DNA of 51,462 nucleotides from Tannerellaceae bacterium (lineage in GTDB: Bacteria > Bacteroidota > Bacteroidia > Bacteroidales > Tannerellaceae), in NCBI GenBank assembly GCA_021203545.1, contig JAJQAZ010000006.1, positions 1 to 51,462 on the forward strand. The letters are read 5' to 3'. The first letter of the stretch is position 1, and each line of letters starts with the position of its first letter. The notes below the pieces were generated by a model. It worked only from the letters and a program-made list of their open reading frames with translations. It was not told where the DNA came from and searched no databases. The translations under genes and the position numbers were made by a program. Below are positions 1-7,879 of the stretch, one piece after another.

Positions 1-66
1 CATAGCAATCAGATATTACCGTTTGCAGCCCCAACAAACCTGTTAAGAATTTTATATAAAGAATAA
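1..66 (+). CDS. C-terminal end of an unidentified protein (partial)
   Basis: Frame 1 is open from the window edge for 21 codons and ends at a TAA at 64-66. The residues read HSNQILPFAAPTNLLRILYKE, which has a protein-like composition. I do not recognise the family. The gene starts outside the window and a strong hairpin follows its stop directly. It could be a chance open frame because the stretch is short. Confidence 0.35.
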   Translation, partial: HSNQILPFAAPTNLLRILYKE

Positions 67-136
67 CGTGGGACCTCACAAGTTGATAATAGAGGCTCTG
101 GCAAGCCTAACAAGTGTACAAGTGAGGAAGCCCACG
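67..136 (+). other. Structured hairpin, possible RNA or element end
   Basis: CGTGGG (67-72) pairs with CCCACG (131-136), and CCTCAC (74-79) pairs with GTGAGG (122-127), making an interrupted 12-bp stem. Inside it, AGGCT (93-97) pairs with AGCCT (104-108) around a six-base loop. The hairpin begins just after the TAA at 64-66. No T-run follows, so it is not a typical terminator. It may be the end of a mobile element or a small RNA; no family was recognised. Confidence 0.5.
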
Positions 137-377
137 CTATATAATACAAATATAGCATGAGCTCTACAGATTACGTCACACTTGTTAAAGAAAACTGCCA
201 GATTTCTATTACCAAACATCTGTGAACGTTACTTGTTACTAACAAACGTTAGTAACTCTGTGGGGCAAAGATAAACATAATTTGTTGAATAAAACCAAAA
301 TATCAAACAAAAAAAGGTCAAATAGACCTACTTAAAAGATATAGATAATATTGCATCAATAAATCACCAAAAGTAAA
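137..377. other. Intergenic region, no gene seen
   Basis: This AT-rich leader upstream of the first XRE gene holds a short dyad: GTTACT at 235-240 pairs with AGTAAC at 251-256. AACGTT also occurs twice, at 226-231 and 245-250. No perfect TAnnTTTG promoter box was found. The dyad could be an operator for the XRE protein, which is inference only. Confidence 0.4.
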
Positions 378-647
378 ATGGATCAAAAAAAATTCAATAA
401 ACATAGATCATACCTTTCACAACGTCTTATTGAAGCAAGAGAAAAAAAAGGTTTAACCCAGAAAAACCTTCACGATATGGGGGTAATTGACCAAAGCAAC
501 TTATCGAAAATTGAAGGTGGTAAAAGAAAAATTGATGTAATGTTATTGATTGAACTAGCTGAAATTTATGAACAACCTATAGATTTCTTTTTTATTAAGC
601 CCAAACAAAAGAAAACACAATCCGGTAACGAATCATTTGTTGAATAA
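378..647 (+). CDS. Small XRE-family HTH regulator (copy 1)
   Basis: The 89-residue protein is a single helix-turn-helix domain (about residues 12-70). The Xre/Cro signature is visible as RLIEAREKKGLTQ, then QSNLSKIEGGKRKID and LAEIYEQPIDFFF. It probably binds DNA as a dimeric repressor. Residues 1-12 and the lysine-rich tail lie outside the fold. A paralogue (899-1135) lies 250 bp downstream and shares the HRLIEAR, GLTQ, LSK and PIDFF blocks. No toxin gene adjoins either copy, so an antitoxin role is not supported. The two A8 runs in this gene are both in frame, unlike the A8 runs in the hydrogenase and the second fimbrillin. Confidence 0.85.
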   Translation: MDQKKFNKHRSYLSQRLIEAREKKGLTQKNLHDMGVIDQSNLSKIEGGKRKIDVMLLIELAEIYEQPIDFFFIKPKQKKTQSGNESFVE

Positions 648-654
648 GTAAAAT

Positions 655-791
655 TTGGACGGAGGGGATTTGTAATCCTCGACAACCAGGTCTTAGGATT
701 TGTAATCCTTCTTATTAACACGTACGATGTATAAATGGGATTAGAAATCCCTGGACTCAAAGCACCGGGATTATAAATCCCGGTGATCCAG
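655..791 (+). repeat. Nested palindromic repeat element, copy A
   Basis: This ~137-bp element runs from TTGGACGGAGG to GGTGATCCA. It contains four GGATTTGTAATCC-like palindromes in the order outer-left, inner-left, inner-right, outer-right. The GGTCTTAGGAT half on the left mirrors ATCCCTGGACTC on the right, so the element can fold as a large hairpin of hairpins. Copy C (30654-30788) is closely similar, and an inverted copy lies at 1306-1432. It fills the spacer between the two XRE genes and encodes nothing evident. Confidence 0.85.
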
Positions 792-898
792 TGATAAGAA
801 TAAAATATTACAAAAACCCCATTATTACATAAAATATTCAAAACTTGAATAGCATGTTTATCTCTGTAATATTGCAAAACTAATTTTTATCATTTTTA

Positions 899-1135
899 AT
901 GCAACCAACTTATAAAACATACCGGCGTTTTGTATCTCATAGACTAATAGAAGCACGTGAGGAGGCAGGATTAACACAAAAGCAGGTAAGAGAGACAAAA
1001 ATAATTACTCAAAGTTCTCTGTCAAAATTAGAAAATGGAGAAGGAAGAGTTGAATTTATTCGTCTAATAAAATTGGCCAAATTATACGGTAAACCTATAG
1101 ACTTTTTTGTTTGGAAACCCGAAAAAGATAAATAA
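899..1135 (+). CDS. Small XRE-family HTH regulator (copy 2)
   Basis: The 78-residue protein is one Xre/Cro-type HTH domain with the same architecture as the gene at 378: HRLIEAREEAGLTQKQ, then QSSLSKLENGEGRVE and LAKLYGKPIDFFVWKPEKDK. The two are clearly paralogues that have diverged over their whole length, so the duplication is not recent. Repeat elements flank it on both sides. The ATG at 899 is the first in frame and gives the N-terminus expected from copy 1. Its target and partner are unknown. Confidence 0.82.
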   Translation: MQPTYKTYRRFVSHRLIEAREEAGLTQKQVRETKIITQSSLSKLENGEGRVEFIRLIKLAKLYGKPIDFFVWKPEKDK

Positions 1136-1148
1136 AACCGGATAATAC

Positions 1149-1305
1149 TTGGTCGAAGGGGATTTGCAATCCCCGCCTGTGGAGTATAAGGATTTGTAAT
1201 CCGCTTAAAAATTCCTAACTCTCTATTTCAATGGGTATTGATTTGTTTGTCGGATCATAGATCCTAATACTCATTAGTCGGGGATTACAAATCCCCTCTG
1301 ACCAA
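1149..1305 (+). repeat. Nested palindromic repeat element, copy B1
   Basis: The element begins TTGGTCGAAGGGGATTTG and ends with the mirror-image CAAATCCCCTCTGACCAA, forming terminal inverted repeats. Internal GGATTTGTAATCC-type palindromes are more decayed than in copies A and C. The start matches the fragment at 51441-51462 at the window end. It lies between the second XRE gene and the hydrogenase promoter. Confidence 0.75.
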
Positions 1306-1432
1306 AATTTGCAATCCCGGTGTGTTGAGTCCAAAGATTTGAAACCCCATTCATACATCCTAAGTATTATTAAAAAGGATTAAAAATCCGAAGACTCGTT
1401 AGCCGGGGATAACATATCCCCTCCGTCCAAAA
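1306..1432 (-). repeat. Nested palindromic repeat element, copy B2 (inverted)
   Basis: This copy abuts B1 and is in the opposite orientation to copies A and C. The reverse complement of its right end reads TTGGACGGAGGGGATATG, matching the start of copy A. It keeps the inner GAGTCC and GAAGACTC half-sites. Tandem copies in opposite orientation suggest repeated insertion or BIME-like organisation. Confidence 0.72.
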
Positions 1433-1513
1433 ACTAAGAATACAGGAACTCAGCAAAAACAAACAGAGAAAATAATAGAATTTAATTGTCAACTGTCAAT
1501 TGTTAATTGTATT

Positions 1514-1521
1514 TACCTTTG
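1514..1521 (+). promoter_or_regulatory. Putative -7 promoter box for the hydrogenase operon
   Basis: TACCTTTG is a perfect match to the Bacteroidetes -7 consensus TAnnTTTG, 37 bp before the hydrogenase ATG. Several TTG triplets lie upstream in a run of overlapping TCAATTG repeats (about 1484-1510), so the -33 element cannot be fixed. Confidence 0.5.
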
Positions 1522-1558
1522 CAATCATCTTATATAAAAAACCAATAAGTACACTACT

Positions 1559-3017
1559 ATGGCCTTTACCAACAATGTAATGATCGTTCGCCACGGATTA
1601 CTGGCGAGGTTAGTAAAGCTCTGGAAAGAGCAACGCCTGACAGAAGAGATAGACCGCCTGCCCATCGAATTAAGCCCACGCAAATCAAAAGTGATTGGCC
1701 GTTGTTGCGTTCATAAGGAACGCGCGGTATGGAAATATAAAACGTTTCCTTTATTGGGATTCGATATGTCGGACGAGAAAGACGAGCTTACCCCTTTATC
1801 TTTCTATGCCGGAGAAGCTATCAACCGGCAGGGAGCTAAAAAAGAAAATCTTCTTTGTGTGATAGACGAAGCCTGCTCCTCGTGTGTACAGGCCAATTAC
1901 GAAATTACGAACCTCTGCCGGGGATGTGTTGCCCGTAGTTGCTATATGAATTGCCCGAAAAACGCCATCCGCTTTAACAAAAGCGGAAAAGCTGTAATCG
2001 ACCATGAAACATGCATCAACTGCGGAATTTGCCTTCAGAATTACCCATACCATGCGATTGTGTACATTCCTATTCCCTGCGAAGAAGTTTGTCCGGTAAA
2101 GGCTATCACCAAAGATGAATATGGGGTTGAACAGATTGATGAATCCAAATGTATTTACTGTGGCAAATGTATTAATGCCTGTCCGTTCGGGGCTATTTTC
2201 GAGATATCAGAGGTTTTAGATATTTTACAATCTATCCGCAGGGGTGAACAGGTGGTAGCTATTGTTGCACCCTCTATTCTGGGACAGTTTAATGCACCGG
2301 TCGGGAATGTATACGGAGCTATTAAAGCGGTGGGATTTGCTGATGTGGTAGAAGTTGCACAGGGTGCTATGGAAACGACCCGCCACGAAGCTGCCGAACT
2401 GATTGAGAAATTGCACGAAGGACAACCATTCATGACTACCAGTTGTTGTCCCTCTTATATACAGTTGGCCGGCAAGCATATTCCGGATATAAAAAAAATA
2501 CATCTCAACCACAGGTTCGCCGATGTATTATACGGCACGGATCGTAAAAGAGAAATATCCGGACGCGAAGGTTGTATTTATTGGTCCGTGTGTTGCTAAG
2601 CGTAAAGAGGTGCGGTTGGACGAATGCGTGGATTATGCTATGACGTTCGAGGAGATTGGTTCGGTACTGACCGGGATGGAGATAAATATTGAAGAGGCAA
2701 CGCCTCATTCTGTTGCGTTTGCCTCTGTCAGGGAAGCTCACGGGTTTGCACAGGCCGGAGGTGTTGTAAATGCTGTAAAGGTGTACCTGAAAGATGAAAC
2801 GGTAAATGCCATACAGGTAGCAAACCTGACAAAAAAGAATGTGGCCCTGTTAGGAGCCTATGCAAAGACAGGAAAGGCTCCCGCACAATTCATTGAAGTA
2901 ATGGCTTGTGAAGGCGGGTGTATAACAGCCCCCTGTATATACGGAGACAAAACGTCCGGACAAAAACAGTTAGTAAAACAACTGACGAACATTAGTAGTC
3001 AAGTAGATAAAGAATGA
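1559..3017 (+). pseudogene. [FeFe]-hydrogenase with ferredoxin domains, frameshifted
   Basis: Joined across one frameshift, this encodes about 485 residues of an [FeFe]-hydrogenase, which would reduce protons or oxidise H2 with ferredoxin. CxxC ferredoxin motifs occupy about residues 100-220. The H-cluster domain follows, with TSCCPSY, PCVAKRKE and MACEGGC as its three ligand motifs. The reading frame changes at an A8 run (2491-2498). With A7 the protein reads DIKKYISTTGSPMYYTARIV, as expected. A second oddity is residue 162: the motif CINCGICLQNYPYHA has Tyr where a cluster ligand Cys is normal (codon TAC at 2042-2044). The stop overlaps the next gene's ATG. Family and motifs are secure; activity is doubtful as written. 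Confidence 0.85.
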
Positions 3018-3706
3018 TTGAAGGAATAAAAGTGATAGGGTTTGATGCGGATGATACGTTATGGACCAATGAGATCTATTTCCGGGAAACCGAAGAGAGA
3101 GTAAAAAAATTATTGTCTCCTTATGTTGACGCAGAAAGTATTATCCCCGAATTATACCATACCGAAATGCAGAATATGTATATCTATGGCTATGGTATAA
3201 AAGCTTTTATTCTTTCGGTTCTGGAAACAGCTATCCGCATCACTGACGGAAAACTACCGGTTTCTATTTTGCAGGATATTATCCTGTTAGGGAAAAACCA
3301 GCTAAGCCATGCGGCTGAATTGCTGGAGGGAGTGGAAGATACGCTGAACGCACTGGTAAGTAAGTACCGGCTGATTGTGGTAACCAAAGGCGACCTGTTG
3401 GACCAGGAGAAGAAGTTACGGGAATCCGGATTGGAACATTTGTTTCACCATGTGGAAATTATGAGTAATAAAAATGAAGGTACTTACAAAAAGCTATTGC
3501 AACATCTGGACGTCCGTCCGGAAGAGTTTGTTATGATTGGTAACTCGCTCCGGTCAGATATCTTACCTCCCCTTGCACTGGGGTGCTATGCGATTCATGT
3601 ACCTTATTATATTGTGTGGGAACACGAACGGGTGGACGAACCGGTTGTTAACTCCCGTTTTTATACGGCAGATTCCCTTTGGGATGTGGTGTCTCTTCTT
3701 CCCTGA
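3014..3706 (+). CDS. HAD-superfamily hydrolase
   Basis: The 230-residue protein carries HAD motif I as FDADDTLW near residue 10, motif II as VVTKGD around residue 121, and a late acidic motif near VMIGNSLRSDI around residue 172. This places it among HAD phosphatases such as the YjjG/phosphoglycolate group. The inserted helical cap lies at about residues 20-95. The substrate cannot be told from sequence. Its ATG overlaps the hydrogenase stop (ATGA), so the two are translationally coupled and probably one operon. It ends four bases before the convergent aquaporin stop. Confidence 0.88.
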   Translation: MIEGIKVIGFDADDTLWTNEIYFRETEERVKKLLSPYVDAESIIPELYHTEMQNMYIYGYGIKAFILSVLETAIRITDGKLPVSILQDIILLGKNQLSHAAELLEGVEDTLNALVSKYRLIVVTKGDLLDQEKKLRESGLEHLFHHVEIMSNKNEGTYKKLLQHLDVRPEEFVMIGNSLRSDILPPLALGCYAIHVPYYIVWEHERVDEPVVNSRFYTADSLWDVVSLLP

Positions 3707-3709
3707 TGG

Positions 3710-4375
3710 TTACTCCGGTTTATCGAGCCTTTTCCATACTAAAACAGCAATCGCGGCCCCTAAGAACGGTGCTACAATAAACAACCATAATTGCCTAAGT
3801 GCTTCGCTACCCTCGAAGAGTGCCGGCCCGATGCTACGTGCCGGATTAACAGAAGTACCTGTTATTGGAATACAAACAATATGAATGAGGATCAGGGTTA
3901 AACCAATAGCTAATCCGGCCATGTTTTCGAAGGCGCCTTTGGACGTTACCCCCAATACCACCAACACAAATATAAAGGTAAATACTGTTTCTGCCATAAA
4001 TGCCGGAATCAGACTGGTATATCCATTGGCGCCTGTCAGGGTTGTAACAGAACCGGAGTTCCGCGCTAACAGATAAAGGATAGCGGAGCCCAAAATAGCA
4101 CCGGCTATCTGAAAGAGTACATACATGACTGCATCTTTGCTGCTTATTCTTTCTGAGAACCACATGGCCAGCGTTATGGCCGGGTTTATGTGGCAACCGG
4201 AAATTTTACCAATTGTATAGGCCATGGCAATGACTGATAAACCAAAAGCCATGGCTACTCCCAACGTGCCAACCGGGTCAAAAGGCTGAACAGTTCCTGC
4301 GAAAACGGCACTTCCACATCCTAACAAAACCAGAACCATGGTTCCGGTTAGTTCTGCTAAATACTTTCTTATCAT
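3710..4375 (-). CDS. aqpZ: Aquaporin (MIP family)
   Basis: The 221-residue membrane protein has both half-helix signatures of the major intrinsic protein family: GCHINPAITLAMW near residue 61 and TGTSVNPARSIGPALF near residue 173. Six hydrophobic segments are visible and the length matches AqpZ. The conserved Arg after the second NPA (NPAR) forms the selectivity filter and is typical of water channels; glycerol channels usually have extra residues in loop E. It is convergent with the HAD gene and has its own upstream region (4376-4600). Confidence 0.92.
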   Translation of the reverse strand: MIRKYLAELTGTMVLVLLGCGSAVFAGTVQPFDPVGTLGVAMAFGLSVIAMAYTIGKISGCHINPAITLAMWFSERISSKDAVMYVLFQIAGAILGSAILYLLARNSGSVTTLTGANGYTSLIPAFMAETVFTFIFVLVVLGVTSKGAFENMAGLAIGLTLILIHIVCIPITGTSVNPARSIGPALFEGSEALRQLWLFIVAPFLGAAIAVLVWKRLDKPE

Positions 4376-4592
4376 CTTTTTAAATTTAAAACTGATTTAA
4401 CTTATACCCCTACAAATAGTTATGTAAATAAAGACATGTAAAGGCCCTTCTTTAAATTAAAAACTGAAAAAAGTATATTTTATTGTGTGGATAGGTTTTC
4501 TTTCAACTAAACAATATATATAAGCCACTAAGAGACTACACGGCCACACAGGCTGTTTGAACGAATCCGCCATCACTCCGCATCCTGTCTGA
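4376..4592. other. Aquaporin upstream region, no further gene
   Basis: This AT-rich spacer holds the leader of the minus-strand aquaporin gene. On the minus strand, CTATTTGTAGG about 50 bp before the ATG resembles but does not match TAnnTTTG. No open frame or strong hairpin was seen. The shared promoter block of the AraC gene follows directly. Confidence 0.4.
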
Positions 4593-4652
4593 ATAGTTTA
4601 TTTTTAGGAAACAATAGTTAACTACATATTATTTTTAATCCTATACCTTTAG
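4593..4652 (+). promoter_or_regulatory. AraC-gene promoter block, shared with fimbria operon
   Basis: The block contains ATAGTTTATTT, then ACAATAGTTAAC (4611-4622), then the -7-like TACCTTTA (4644-4651). The same arrangement occurs at 5603-5661 before the fimbria operon, with the same 33-bp offset between ACAATAGTTAAC and the -7 box. Two matched promoters flanking one AraC gene suggest a common operator. That AraC binds here is inference. Confidence 0.6.
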
Positions 4653-4764
4653 CCCTCAAATTTACACTAACACTTGTATATTAAAATCTGAATAATCCAA
4701 TAGTGATTTGTTACTAATTGATCCCTCAAATTATAACAAAGTAATTTATTTATAGGTAATAGCT

Positions 4765-5607
4765 ATGTATGAAAATGATGACAATATAATTATGTTTATT
4801 AAAGGGCATGAAAATCAAAAACACACTCTTAAACCCTATACAAATAAAATCATTTTTTTACTGGATGGAGAATGTCTGATTGATGACGAAGGCATCAATT
4901 GCTATGCATTAACCTCGGGCTATGCTATATTTTTTCCCCTCGGGTCAAGTCCTGAATTACATATTTTGTCTCCTTCTCAGATTATCATAATCAATCTGGA
5001 CCCTTTTATCAATTTCCGTGAAGGATATTCTATTGAATCTTTATATGTACAATCTGAAAATTACACGGGAACAAGTATAAAGATACCTATCGTGTCTCAA
5101 CTGCAACATTATCTTGAAACAGTTATTACTTACCACGAGGCCGGACTTCTACCTCCGGAATTGCAAAAGATCAAAATCATGGAGTTTCTTTTTATATTAC
5201 CTATATATTATGATAAAGAAACGCTATCCAATTTTTTCAGTCCGATCGTAACAAACGATATATCTTTTGCTGTATTTATCCATAAAAACTGGCATAAAGT
5301 AAGGAATATTAAAGAATTAGCGGCTTTATCTTCATATAGCGAAACAAGTTTTAATAAGAAATTTGAAGCTACATTTAACATTACACCCTACAAATGGCTA
5401 AATAAAAAACGGGCGTCACAAATATATCATGAACTGGTGGTAGGAAAGAAAACAATCAAAGAGATATCCGACGAATATGATTTTAACACTTTGCAGTAAT
5501 TTAATAGTTATTGCAAAGCAAATTTCTCACGTCCACCCATCCAGATAAGAAAACAACGCCACTTAGACAACAAAAACACTAACAAAATGCCAAGCTCGAA
5601 GAAATAA
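4765..5607 (+). pseudogene. AraC-family regulator with in-frame stop near the C-terminus
   Basis: A cupin-like N-terminal half (about residues 1-160) is followed by an AraC/XylS double HTH (about 170-265). The ELAALSSYSETSFNKKFEATFNI and RASQIYHELVVG stretches mark the first and second helices. A TAA at 5497-5499 interrupts DEYDFNTLQ. The frame then continues with FNSYCKANFSRPPIQIRKQ, the usual AraC ending, to a stop at 5605-5607. The expected codon is Tyr (TAT/TAC). As written, the product lacks the last recognition helix. It sits just upstream of the fimbria operon and shares its promoter sequence, so it is the likely regulator of that operon. Confidence 0.85.
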
Positions 5608-5661
5608 TTTATTTCCGGCAACAATAGTTAACCAGTTGTAATTTTTTACACTCTACTTTTG
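5603..5661 (+). promoter_or_regulatory. Fimbria-operon promoter block
   Basis: ATAATTTATTT is followed by ACAATAGTTAAC (5621-5632) and a perfect -7 box TACTTTTG (5654-5661). TTG at 5636-5638 may be the -33 element. The block matches that at 4593-4652 in order and spacing. The leader to the first gene would be about 120 nt. Confidence 0.68.
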
Positions 5662-5787
5662 ATTAAAATTTAAAAAACCAAAGTTAACAACTTAACTTTT
5701 GGAAGGGTCATATTTGACATGAATCTGTGTAGATCGAACTAACTATAAAGATATAAACTGTAGTTTTTTGTATTGTAGGATAATAAA

Positions 5788-6384
5788 ATGAGAAGAAAAA
5801 ACAAACTCAGACTAATTATATGGATTTTTGGGTTTTCATTAATACATATATATTCTAATCCTGAATTAAATGCGCAATCAATAGGATTAAAAAATAATAT
5901 CCTTTATGATGCAATATTAAGTCCTAACCTGGGTATTGAAGTTGCTGTCAGTAATAAGGTAACTATTGATCTGATTGGCAGTTATAATCCGTTTACTCTG
6001 AAAAATGATAAAAAGTTCAGACACTGGCTGGTTCAACCGGAAGCACGTTACTGGTTTTGCGAAAGTTTCAACGGCTGGTTTATTGGCGGGCATCTTCACG
6101 GCGGACAATACAATTTTGCGAAACTACATCTTCCATTCGGAATAAAACCCCAATTAAAAGAGAACCGTTACGAAGGATTTTATTACGGAGCCGGTATTAG
6201 TGGAGGATATCAATGGATGCTTGGCAAAAGGTGGAATCTGGAAGCAAGCCTCGGACTTGGCTACGCCAGATTTCATTACCATAAATATGATTGTACGGAT
6301 TACGGGCCACGAACAGGACATGGGAACTACCACTATCTGGGCCCGACAAAAGCAACAATTTCAATAATCTATATAGTAAAATAG
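5788..6384 (+). CDS. DUF3575 outer-membrane-type protein of fimbria locus
   Basis: The 198-residue protein has an N-terminal signal peptide (about residues 1-30, hydrophobic LIIWIFGFSLIHIY). The body looks like a small outer-membrane beta-barrel, with alternating segments such as GIEVAVSNKVTIDLIGSYNPF, YYGAGISGGYQWML and LEASLGLGYARF. This pattern is that of DUF3575 proteins, which commonly precede DUF3868 and Mfa-type fimbrillin genes in Bacteroidales. It is the first gene of the locus and lies 12 bp before the next, implying one transcript. Its exact role is unknown; an outer-membrane part in fimbria assembly is inferred from context. Confidence 0.8.
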   Translation: MRRKNKLRLIIWIFGFSLIHIYSNPELNAQSIGLKNNILYDAILSPNLGIEVAVSNKVTIDLIGSYNPFTLKNDKKFRHWLVQPEARYWFCESFNGWFIGGHLHGGQYNFAKLHLPFGIKPQLKENRYEGFYYGAGISGGYQWMLGKRWNLEASLGLGYARFHYHKYDCTDYGPRTGHGNYHYLGPTKATISIIYIVK

Positions 6385-6396
6385 CAAGTTATTGAC

Positions 6397-7836
6397 ATGA
6401 TTAGAACATACCCGCTTATCGTAATCCTTCTGTTCTCTTTTACATTTTCCGAAGGGAAAGAAGCATATAAAGGCCGGATCAGGGTTAACCTGGAAGAAGC
6501 AGAACGGCTTGATAAAGACATCCGGTTTACATTTACTATAGAATTCGATGAACTGACTCTTTCTTCCCAGCATATGCTGGAAGTTACCCCTGTGTGGATG
6601 ACATCCGATAGTATGGCTCAACACTATCTGGCTCCTGTTATCGTTACAGGGAAAAAACGCCACATAGCATTAGAAAGAGCCATCTTATTGAACGGATTTA
6701 AATTCGGGAAAGAACCGGATACCCTATTAATCCGGCAAAACGGAACAAGGCAATCTGTTGAATTTACCCTACAGGTTCCCTATGAAAAGTGGATGAGCGA
6801 ATCAATCATACAATTCGAAGAGATCGCCACAGGATGTGCCAATTGCCTGCCGGATATCCACTACCCGTTTCAACAGGTAAGACTACCGGAATACAAACCA
6901 AAAAGTTTCAATTTTTATGTTATTTATGTTATTCCGGAACCGGAACCTGTAAAACTACGCGAAAATACTTACTCTGCACACATAAATTATGAAGTAAATA
7001 AATACGACCTGCTCAGGAATTACAAAAACAACGCAGTCATACTGGACCAGGTAACTTCCATTATTAATGAACTTAAAAGCGACCCGAATCTTACAATAGG
7101 ACAATTCCGGGTTACAGGATATGCCTCGCCGGAAGGGAATTTTAATAGTAACCGGATTCTTTCCGAAAACCGGGCAAATGCATTCCTCAACTATTTAGAT
7201 TCAAATTACGGCTTTGATACGGCCGTTATCACTTCCGAAGGAAAAGGGGAAGACTGGAAAGGCCTGCGCGAAGTGGTGGCAGCCTCCTACATGGAAGATA
7301 GAGATAAAATTCTTGACATCATTGACAATACCGAAAATATAGAAATACGAAAAAACAAATTGAAAGCTCTTTCCGGTGGAGTTACCTACCGCACACTATT
7401 AAGGGATTATTACCCTCAATTACGAAGAAACGACTATACAATTGCTTATACGGTGCGTGCTTTCGATATAGAAGAGGCAAAAAAATTAATTCATACCCAA
7501 CCCGGACTGTTAAGCCTGAACGAAATGTATCTCGTGGCAGACACTTATCCACGGAACAGCGAAGAGTTTAAGGAGGTCTTTACTATCGCGGCGACTTTAT
7601 ATCCGGACGAACCGGAGGTAAAACTCAATGCGGCAGCCTACCATATTGAAAACGGAGAGTTTGAACAGGGTTTAAAACAACTCGAAGGCCTGGATACTCC
7701 CGAAGCATGGAATAACGCGGGGGTTACCTATGCCCGGATGGGAGACATGGAAAAAGCAATCGGATTGTTCAAAAAAGCAGCAGACACCGGCGAACCCAAT
7801 GCATTGAAGAACTACGAACAATTTGTAGATGAATAA
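6397..7836 (+). CDS. DUF3868 / OmpA-like protein with TPR tail
   Basis: The 479-residue protein has a signal peptide (residues 1-20) and an N-terminal beta-rich DUF3868-type region (about 25-180). An OmpA-like segment lies around residues 200-310 (VTGYASPEGNFNSNRILSENRANAF). A C-terminal TPR-like stretch follows (about 385-475), with WNNAGVTYARMGDMEKAIGLFKKA. OmpA-like domains bind peptidoglycan and TPRs bind proteins, so it may anchor the assembly machinery. It sits between the DUF3575 gene and the first fimbrillin, overlaps the next open frame slightly, and belongs to the same operon. It is intact. Confidence 0.82.
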   Translation: MIRTYPLIVILLFSFTFSEGKEAYKGRIRVNLEEAERLDKDIRFTFTIEFDELTLSSQHMLEVTPVWMTSDSMAQHYLAPVIVTGKKRHIALERAILLNGFKFGKEPDTLLIRQNGTRQSVEFTLQVPYEKWMSESIIQFEEIATGCANCLPDIHYPFQQVRLPEYKPKSFNFYVIYVIPEPEPVKLRENTYSAHINYEVNKYDLLRNYKNNAVILDQVTSIINELKSDPNLTIGQFRVTGYASPEGNFNSNRILSENRANAFLNYLDSNYGFDTAVITSEGKGEDWKGLREVVAASYMEDRDKILDIIDNTENIEIRKNKLKALSGGVTYRTLLRDYYPQLRRNDYTIAYTVRAFDIEEAKKLIHTQPGLLSLNEMYLVADTYPRNSEEFKEVFTIAATLYPDEPEVKLNAAAYHIENGEFEQGLKQLEGLDTPEAWNNAGVTYARMGDMEKAIGLFKKAADTGEPNALKNYEQFVDE

Positions 7837-7879
7837 AGAGAATATATCATATAATTTGAAAACCATAAAAAGATTTACA

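Noticed and set aside
566-877. Minus-strand open frame of 103 codons
   Set aside because: It runs through repeat copy A and the end of the XRE gene; composition follows the palindromes, not a protein.
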